Assembly (NCBI GenBank): GCA_009801015.1
Contig: VHZZ01009730.1
Span: 39,879 to 63,748 of the forward strand
Direction: 5' to 3'
Origin: Silene noctiflora
Lineage: Eukaryota > Streptophyta > Magnoliopsida > Caryophyllales > Caryophyllaceae
DNA: 23,870 nt
Positions 10,057 through 19,932 of this stretch are shown here, one piece after another. Position 1 is the stretch's first letter, and every line of letters begins with the position of its first letter. Made by a program: the position numbers and the translations under genes. The notes beneath the pieces are model-generated. The model was not told where the DNA came from. It did no database searches and saw only the letters and a program-made list of their open reading frames with translations.

Positions 10057-13000
10057 CTTCACATATACACGCAGAAAAATTGAGCAACTGAATAGTTAAG
10101 AAAACATGATCAAGCCCGACAAGTAGACAACACCAACATGAAAACCCAATCTACCTGTTTCACAGACTCTGGTGAGCTTTTATATATAGTAAATACTTGT
10201 CGAAGGAGGGTGTGTTTCTGCAAAACCAAATTGGATAAACAAACATTAAATAACAATAAGATGCCATTGAGATACATTAAAGGGTGCAGGCTGCTTCACC
10301 TTCACAAACAAAAAGAATGAAAAATGAAAATGTCTAGCGTACCATATAAGAAAATGTGTTACCTTTGTACATAGAGCAAAATAAAGTGACATGCATCGTT
10401 GTGCCTCAGATAATGAAGTGCTTGCGACACCTTCAGGCGTCTTTAACTGAGTAGTGCATGCAGAAGTGTTCTTGGTCGTCAAATCCAGTGTCATTTGATC
10501 ACTTGAAGCTGGTGCTGTGTCAAAATTCTGATACAAGGGAACAACAACATCAACTACAGATACAAATGAAATAACCACCAGATGACGTTCAGAGCTCATA
10601 TCAACATACGGCATCAATGAGCATTATAAAGGGACATGTAGAGTAAATCCACAAGTACACATCAACCCACTCCATGTATCACCATGATATGGAAAAAGAA
10701 TGAAAAGGAGAAACAAATAAAAGACAAACACAAGAAAATGGAAGAGAGAATCCATGAGCAGAAAAGACCTCCATCACCTGAACATAAGTCGATCTCTCGA
10801 CCTGTCATGTGTGACTTTGTTCAAAATCGACAAACTGACAAGTTCTAAACAAACAGCAGCACTAGAGTCCAATAGTAGAGCAGGCTATTTGTATATGTTC
10901 CACAATTCAACACTTCACCTCACTTCGCTCCAAGAAGGCTATTTTTATGGGGGCAGGTGATTTTTTTACTATTCCTATGAGGTTAAGATTCACAGATCTT
11001 TGAAAAGCTTTCAGTTCCAATAATACAACAGGATTTGAATCCTCTATATCTTGTCACTAAAAGGACCTCTTGCATGACTAAAAGAGTACTGTAGAAGTCA
11101 TGAAAAACTGTATGTAAGACTCTGCAGTCTGTACTTTCTTATTTTAATGATCAGTGAGAGGGTGATTCCCAGGGTTTTAAATCGTGGTATAGGTCGCAAC
11201 TGCGGTGTCACGGAATCGCTCCTGAACTGCTTGTCGCGAACCTTGACTCGCTTGTCGCGGCCAATTTTTGTTTTACAATGCTTTATATCTTTTTTATTAT
11301 TTATATATGTTTTAGATGTTATATTATGACGAAATATGTCGACAAAAACATTTTTAAGTACTAAATGAAAATCTCGGTGTTTATCGGTAAAAGGTTAAAA
11401 TGAAAATGAATGATCAAAAGAAGGAAATAGATAAATACTTAAAAGAAATTACAAAAGAAATGTTTAAAACAATAAAATTAATCAAAAAAACAATAAAATA
11501 AATATTGTAGCAGTTACCTACATAGAGTATTGAGTACACAAATGACCAATGGTGCCCCATTAGCCACGTCCCACACCCCATTACCACATTTTATAAATTA
11601 ATTAATAAAACAAATTAAAATACTTAAATATACCTACAAACAACTCCCAACACCCCAAACCTAATTCCTAAAACATTACGACTAATCACCCATCTTCATC
11701 CCTGTCTAACCATCTTCATCCCTATCAAAAATTCCACTCAACCAACCCATAAAATTAACACTAAAATAAGATTATCTCGTCTACTTTATACTCTGCTCGT
11801 CTTCATCCGCAAAATTTAAAGGAAAGAATCTGTCAGAGATATCATCTTTTCAGTTTGGAGCGATCATATCGGGGTCATATCGGCCGAGTCAGTCGATACC
11901 CGAGTTGACTCGGTCTACTCGGCCAATTTTTGCCCTCTTTTAAACTAGCCGATAAAACTCGCCGTATTGTGTCTCGGCAACCAACAAGACCGATACTTCT
12001 CAGCCGAGACGAGACAAACCGGCCGAGTTTTAAAACACTGGTGATTCCTATGGAGTTCAGTTAATGTTCTTTTCAATGTCTTCTAAATGGCGGAGCTTGT
12101 AGGATACTAGAATACAATTCTCTATGCACTTAGGACTTAGGAGCCTCCACCACTGCAAGTCATAGGTAGATTACTCTTTTTAGTAGGCAGTGGAAGTTCA
12201 TGGGCGGCATATTTCTCAATAAAATTCTATGTTCCAAAAAGGTTCAGTCAAGAAGGAAAATGCACCACCCTTTCATCCAATCAAGTCTCTCGTATTTCGC
12301 CTATTGCACCTACATCCCTGTCCTACATTTTTCCACATCCAAATTATCTGTTATTTACCTCAATGAAGAAAATAACCAGCTGGGACACATTATGCTATAC
12401 AATTCATAAATTGTAAGGTCAAGCACATTATAAACAAAATTGCACCTTTTGTGATTGCATGCTAGCCTTTTCATTCTCATGGTTGTCCCCACTACTGGTA
12501 TCCACTATGGAAACAAGCATGTCCTTTGCAAATTCTTCTATTTGTAAAACAGCCGATGATAGAGGATACAGCTTATTGGCAACCTGGAAAAAAGAACATT
12601 AATTGTACTTGAAATCAGTGGAGCAAACACAACAATTCTCATCTTGCAGAAGGTTAATCATACCAAACGAATAGCCTTCATACGGACTTCCTCCATGTGA
12701 TGAACTGCACTCTTTTTTCAAAAAAAGAAAAAAGATAAAAAAGTGAGTTAATAAGGTATTAATGACATGGAAAGTCAAAAAACCATACATGACCAGTGTA
12801 CATTTCGTAAAAACCCAGTAAACATATAGCAAGCTGTTTTATGTGTCATTTACAGGGCTCGTTGTTCAGCATCACATTTACACGAAAGGTATACCTCGCA
12901 ATCTGAAGAACAATATTTACGGGATTTCACATCTTTCTCAAGGATACAAGGAGTGGTGACAGCCAACAGAAATTATCAATCACATATAGGGAAAAGTACA

Positions 13001-16000
13001 ATTCTATAAAAATCTAAGCAAAAGATCGGGCTCAAAATTTTTAAGAGAAACAATCCTATACTTGTCCATGCAGCACATTTATACAAGGCAACTTTATCAC
13101 GATTTTTCAATATTGCAGAAACAACAAACCTGCAAAGCAATTCTCAACAATGATTTGCGCAGAGTCGGCCTCAGCGATATCAAACTCCAAACAGCACTGA
13201 GACCTTGTGTTACCCGATCACCACTGTGTAGTTCTTTTTCATCTTTATCTCCATGTTCAGGACAACACAAACATTCTAATAATTTAAGAATTGATTCAGG
13301 CAAATAAGGAACTTCACCCAACAGTCTGCTCAAGGATTTGTCTGATGCTGGAAAGGAGTCTCTTAGTGTTTCTGACTGCAGATTTTCGAAAAGGTTAATT
13401 CTACAGCTAAGGACTAAACATGCAAAAAATTTAAAAAAAAAAACAAATAAATAAATATATAAATATACAAGACCGAGTCATTACCACTTTCAGAAGAAAA
13501 GCTTCATATACAGACGACGCAGTTGTCGATGAAAAAAAGTCGCGCTCCTCTTCTGCCTCCCCATATAATCGGTAAAGGACTTGCACTGTCAACTCATGTC
13601 CCTAACATCATTCAATTATACAATCAGATAGTGCAGGCTAAAGCATCATCTAACTGTGTCACACTACCACGCTATTGTTTCCTTCTCTCTTAAACAAGAA
13701 GCATTATTAATGGTGCTTTATTGCTGATAAGTATTACTGGCCGAGTCACAGTCATATTGTCAAATTAGCATTTACTACTTATTTAAGTTACTTTCCCTTT
13801 AAACGGAAGTATGTGGACAATATCTGATAGTAACCGCAAGATATATTTCAATTTTAATCAAGAGCAAAAGAAACAGAACACAGTTATCCAAATGAAAAAC
13901 GTTTCCTCCCATGGAATTAAATCACTAGTACTATCGAAAGGAAAGTTAAGTAGACTAGAACAGAGGAGATCCAAACAGGCCATCTCAAATTTCTGCTACG
14001 ACATCTCTCACAGTGTTTCTAATACGATACAGCAGTGTGGTCGTGCAGAAGTACAGTTTGGTTTTATCAATATTTCTGCGAGACAAAAGAAAAGCACCAA
14101 GCATACAAAAACAGCCATTAAAGGAACAGAAGATTCTTCATAACTCTGGTATGCTATTCCGAAGTGCCAACAGTATCCTCAATTTAACTATTTGAGTGCC
14201 GCAAGGTAGTAACAATCCTTGCTAGCGACAAGAAAAAACACCTGATGCATCAAAGAATAGCTTGTAAAGAAAAAAAGATACTCCAAACTCTATAGTATAT
14301 GGAAGTTCTTCTGATACATCTGTCTCCACTCCAGCCCAACTACTAGAGTGAGTAATAAAAGGACACCTAGAAAAGAGAATCGCTAATGAAAAGTGGCCCC
14401 CTAACAGAAAATAAACCTTCACCATCGTCAATGAATCACACAAAATCACTGGAAAAGATCCACAGAATCCAGTAGATGTGATCTCTGTTCTGGTTTATGT
14501 ATTTCACCGAGCTATACCTTTACAGTAAGCTTTATGCACAGCCTACAGAGTAAATCACTACGTACATCTAATTCTCGCCAATGTTTAGTACCTCACATCA
14601 TAGGTGTCCCTTGGGCCCAATGGTAAACAATTAGCTCCAAGCACCATTAGTCTTTAATTCAAAAAGGATATATAGTAGCGTCACAGCAAACTAAACAGCA
14701 ATATAAATCATTTACCTCATGATTTAAGTAATCTGATAATATGTGCGTCTGTAGAAGTGCCCAAGGGTCGAGATCCAGAGGAAACTGGCAAAGAAAAAAA
14801 AGGCAAACTGGTCAAAACATGAAAGACCAACCAACATCAATATTTAAAAGAAAACTGACAAGTTAAAAATATATATGAAGCCCCCATAAAATAGCCAAAT
14901 TGAACCAGTATACCAACAACGGAGTAATATCAAAGCTGAACTTAGAACACAAAAAAGATATTCTCCAACTGTCCAAACCCAACACAGGCATATAAAGGAG
15001 GGCTATAAAATCAACGGAGATGAAAAGTATCAGAGTCTGTCATAGCACGGGCCCAAACTAAAGAGATGAAATAATTTTCAACTGGTACGGGGTTGTCTGC
15101 CTCATATTTCAAACTTTTTACTAGGACCTTGTTATTCTTGCCCCCTGCTTTACTACAACTAAGAATTTATCTGCTAAATAATTTCTAGGAATTTGGCATA
15201 AGGTTATGTTTAAACAATGGAGACAAATGTTCCCTAAAAAAACCCAAAAGAAAAAAAAGGATAGCTAGGATGCATTTATCTGTTTCAAAAATTAGTAATA
15301 AGACAGCAACTGCAAAGATATGAGAGAATATCTACAACAGTAATCAACTACCTCAACTCCCAAACAAGCAAGTACAGAGAACCGAAGCTGTGAACCTCCA
15401 GCAACAGCCACCTGTTTGTATGCTTCCAGAATACGCACAAAAACAGACTTTTGAAGCATATCCTTATCCTCGTCAGAAAGGTCCACCAAAGGTGCTGACA
15501 GCTTTGGCAAAACTAACTGGGCAGTAGGCCCTGTAGAAGTAGCAGTGGAGGCTATTCCAGCGCTTGATTCCACCAACGCTGTTTTAGAACTATGTTCCTC
15601 AGACATCTCAGTTGATATTGAAGGTACAGGTTCTAATTTTGGTATTACGCCAAAACTGGAAACTTGGTCCGGACCGGCATCGTCTAATTCCATCGAGGCG
15701 AAAGACAATGATGTAATAGCGTCTAGCTGTCCATCACCGCGAGCATTATCCAAGCCTGGTATGACAGCTTCAGGAGTTCCATTATCTTGAGATTCGGACA
15801 CAATACCTAAATGACTTCCAGAAGGCAAAGTAAATGGAACATCAGAATGAATCTTCCCTGCTAATTCAATTGAGTTAGCGTTTACCACATCATTTTCAGA
15901 GACATTATTATTGCTCATTTCCTCAACACGTGATTCCTCCATAGGGTGACTCTGAAAATTGAGCATCAACAGGCAGCTAAATCAGACAAACCCACATGAG

Positions 16001-19000
16001 AAACACATAGGTATGAGATAAAACTATAAAAAACAAGATTCTGCTTCATAAACAAAGCAGGAATATAAAGTTATCTGTAAAAAATTTTTTTATAAATGAT
16101 GTAGACTATTGATTAGAGGACATAAAGAGGGTGGCGCTCGTGTAAAAAAGACACAAAAGGGTGACACCTATGAGCAAAAAGATACCAGGGAGGCAATGCC
16201 AATATAACATAAAGAGAGAAAAGATAAGTTCTGAAGAGAATGAAGCACTTGACTCCAGCTACGGAACCCCTTTAACATGAAAAGCCTGGAATGGAAACAG
16301 ATGGAAAGACAGATAAAGGGCTGCCATCAGTGTAGAAGATCTTACCTCAATGTCATCTGAAGTGGGTGCTTGGATATTTGTTCCAGAAGACATATTCAGG
16401 GAGCTGTTATGGGAAACGGCAGTCGTCAAAAATGATGAAAGTTGTCTGAAGGGAATATCACTGTCAACTTTATTTTCCGTAAAAAATTTATCTTCATCAA
16501 CCACTGGGCAAGTGGAAGGAAGGTTTCTCAAATTAGCAATAACCACTTCCGCTAGCAAATCAGCTGAGATGCCTGCTACAAGAATCTCCAATGATGCGGC
16601 AGCTTTTTCACCTTGGGCAACCAAGGTACCAAACAGTCCTAGAAGTTGTTGCACGGGTCCCAGATCATCCTTCTCAGATATGGTGGCTTGTGCAGTAGGA
16701 TCCAGCTTTACTTCACCAGTATGACCTACATTTGACTCGGAGCTCAATTCTTCAGATGGTGTAGGCATGGATCTGGCACGCTTTCCAGGTGTATCGTCAT
16801 CTTCGCTCCTTTCACCATTATTCTGTTCACTAAGTCTCTTCCTCCCCGTCTTCTTACCCACTGAGTCACTTACTTCAGGCGACTGTTCTTCCTGTCATCA
16901 GATACCTTAGATATCATCAACTCCGAGAAATATACCAAACTAAAAGACAATTCAGCTGCATAAGAAGCTAAGGCCTTGTTCTTTCGGACAGGAACTACCT
17001 GAACTGAAGTACATAACTGAATTGAATGAAGAGCAATAATGAACTAAATTTCACTGAAGTAAACTGAAATTAAGTCCAAAAGAACAAGGCTTACAAAGTC
17101 AATGAACTTAGAGAAAAACTAGCTACACGCCTACACTTATCAACATTTCCGAGCACACAAAAGGCAACAAAGGGAGTACCTTAATAGGAACGGAGTCGAC
17201 TTTTTCCTCCTTCACATTTTTATTGAGTTCTCCTCCAAGAATTTCTTCTGCTAATTCTCCAGCTTTCATATCCCTCAAAGCACCGACTAAGCGATCCCGC
17301 CACTACAAAAAACAATGAATTAATTTCTTTTGGTAAGGAGAATCATGAAACGTGAGACTGACAAAATAAAGAAAAAATAAATTAGGCATCCAGTAAATTT
17401 CAAATACTTCAAATATGAAGAGATATCCAAGTCTAAGGCATATATTTCAAATGTTTCAAACATAAAGAGATATTCAAGTCTAAGGCAAATATTTCATCAG
17501 AGATATCCAAGTATAGGTCATATATTTCAAATATAAATATTTGCAAACACAGGACCAACCATCCTTCATAACCAGAATGTTCAAATGAAACAGTAAAAAG
17601 CAAAACAAAATAAAAAACAGCATTCACTACATAAACACCCCAAACAGATCCACACATAGAAAGCAAGTTCATTTACTAAATCCTTTTCTTTGTTGTACAA
17701 GAAAAGAAACTGGGAAAGAAAATGGAGCCAAAAACAAAAACACCACCCAAGGACCACCATAAAATATACTCCCTCTATCAGTAATTATCTTCCTAGTTTG
17801 ACTTTCGTGGTCAAAAGATAAGTGCTAAATTAATAAAAATAAATATAACTTGACAACAATATATTGATTCATCATGAAAAACTCTTTCACAAAAATATTT
17901 TTTTGAAAAAGAAAATATTATATAAATGGAGAAAAATAGAGTCAAAGTGACGTGTGCGAAGTCAAATGAGAATATTAATTTGGTATGTCGATTATCGTAA
18001 ATAAGATACCAATAAAGAATATACATATAATGAGAACAAAATTCTAAGCTTCTTTTGGATACGTGAAGCTAGAGCCATGATGAAACAAAAGAGGATAAGG
18101 AATCCTAAAATGCACAAAAAAAAAATTAGAAAGATGTGCAACTCGCTGGAATTAACAAAGAATAGCAACTCGGTTGAATTAACATTTTTGGGTAAATACA
18201 TTCATTAGGCAATGCAATTAGTGTGTGTGTGTGTGTGTGTGTTCTTCCCCTTTCAAGTGGGCACGGAGATTAAGGGAGGGAGTATTATATTGATAAAATA
18301 AAATGTGGGGTTGGGGGATTGTAGAGGGGTATGAATAAAATAAGAGTAAAAGAGTTGGNGGGGNTTNGTGATANGAGAGAGGGATGAATAAAATAAGAGT
18401 AAATTGTTACCAAAAATAGAAAGGGGAAGAAAACATGAATAATCCGTTTTAGGAAATAGGGAAGAAGATAATGGATGGGAGGGAGTATATAATAAAGGGA
18501 TAAATAGATACTCCTCTAAGAGAACTTCATGAAGCAAAGTTTGAACAAGTGTTCTAAATAATTTAAAAATATAAGAAAATCTACAGGATAAGACCACAGT
18601 AATTCTTTTTCTATATTTCAATTCCCACAGCCAGTAATATAAACATGAGCAACAACAATAACAAAGCATAAGCCAAGAACTTGGAATTAAATAATTTCGG
18701 ATTAAGGCTCTGATGTTGTTGTTGTATTGTCATACCCCTTTCAACAAATATTAGAAGGTTGACGGAGTAGGGCATTGAATACAAATTAAGAAAAATATAT
18801 ACTCAACCATGTAAGCTTCTAATGCTCTCGAGTCTGCTCTGAATTTCATCTTCAACCACTCAATTTTCACTTGTCAAAATTCCAACAGAAAGAATGCCAA
18901 TAGCAAGGGGAGCTAAATAAAGTAATGTGTCAGTGGTGAATAAGGATATCACTCCCTATCTCATGCATGAACCCCAATCTATATTGCAAAATATATCATT

Positions 19001-19900
19001 CATCCAACTTTAGAACACTTAACCTACAGCTCCAAATGAGAGCTAAGGTAACCATTTAGTTGGTTAAAGCACAAGAAAAGAAAACAGAAGCACAATACAG
19101 GGAATGGCAAGTACCGGGATAGCACTAGGGTGTGTGCACTTCAGGCAAGACAGAAATGCATTCTTTAGAGCATGTTGCACCCCATAAGCATGCAGCCCTT
19201 TAATAACAGAATTTGAAGGATCCAGACCCAAAAGAACAGGTAGAATACGTCCGTAGAACGACGGCCTTTTAATGGCAATTGCCGATAAACTGGAAATGAG
19301 AATAAAGCATTAGATGGACAACCAGAGCAACCAATGACAAAACATTATTAGTTACTTAGGCAAGCTGGAAAGCTATTACACACTTACGCTTACAATCTAT
19401 GCTAAGCAATAGAATATTGGGCCTAATGAATTTCAATCAGAACTAGCCAATTACAGAAATCAGATTGCAATTAGAACAAACAAATAGCAAGAAGTTAGCT
19501 CTGATAATATGACAGAATGTCAGATTCTACCCTCAACTCATAAAATCTAATGCAATAGATCTAACTCGCAAAGTTTCTAAGAATCATATATGCAATGCAG
19601 CATGCACTCTCAAGCTTCTGCGTTGATCTTTCACCACAAGGAAAAAAAACTGGACAATACACCACAAGGATACTAAAGGAGTCTTGAAGCATGCGGACAC
19701 TTAGATAAAGGACACACAAAAACAAAGACATAGCTGAAAAACGAAAAAGGGATCAAACATATGTGCATCACTCAAATGTTGAACCAAAAGTGAATAAATG
19801 AGCAGTGACTCGACTTTTCATGTGCTTTACCATAGCAGCAATGACCAACAGCTATTAGTCACCTGCCAGCACATAAGCAGCTGCGCAATAAAGATCCTCG

Positions 19901-19932
<32 letters not shown>

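Larger units (their letters stand above)
17767..18487. mobile_element. Degenerate MITE or nested MITEs with TACTCCCTC ends
   Basis: The left end TA|CTCCCTCTATCAGTAAT leads into TATCTTCC. Two possible right ends exist: GGGAGGGAGTA near 18276-18284 and TGGATGGGAGGGAGTA near 18472-18487. The second, inverted, reads TACTCCCTCCCATCCATT and then ATCTTCTTCC, so it pairs better with the left end. The block encloses the GT repeat and a 53-bp duplication and is likely nested or rearranged. Confidence 0.45.
17303..19114 (-). other. Symplekin intron 6
   Basis: 1812 bp with a GTACTT donor and TTTTGTAG acceptor. It carries the MITE-like block at 17767-18487, a GT microsatellite and four ambiguous bases. 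The short tandem words near 17400-17530 (AAATATTTC and GAGATATCCAAG) are low-complexity. Confidence 0.7.

Noticed and set aside
15545..15790. 81-codon plus-strand open frame
   Set aside because: It is antisense to symplekin exon 9, which is supported by frame, splice sites and conservation.
16350..16724. 124-codon plus-strand open frame
   Set aside because: It is antisense to symplekin exon 8 and has no independent support.
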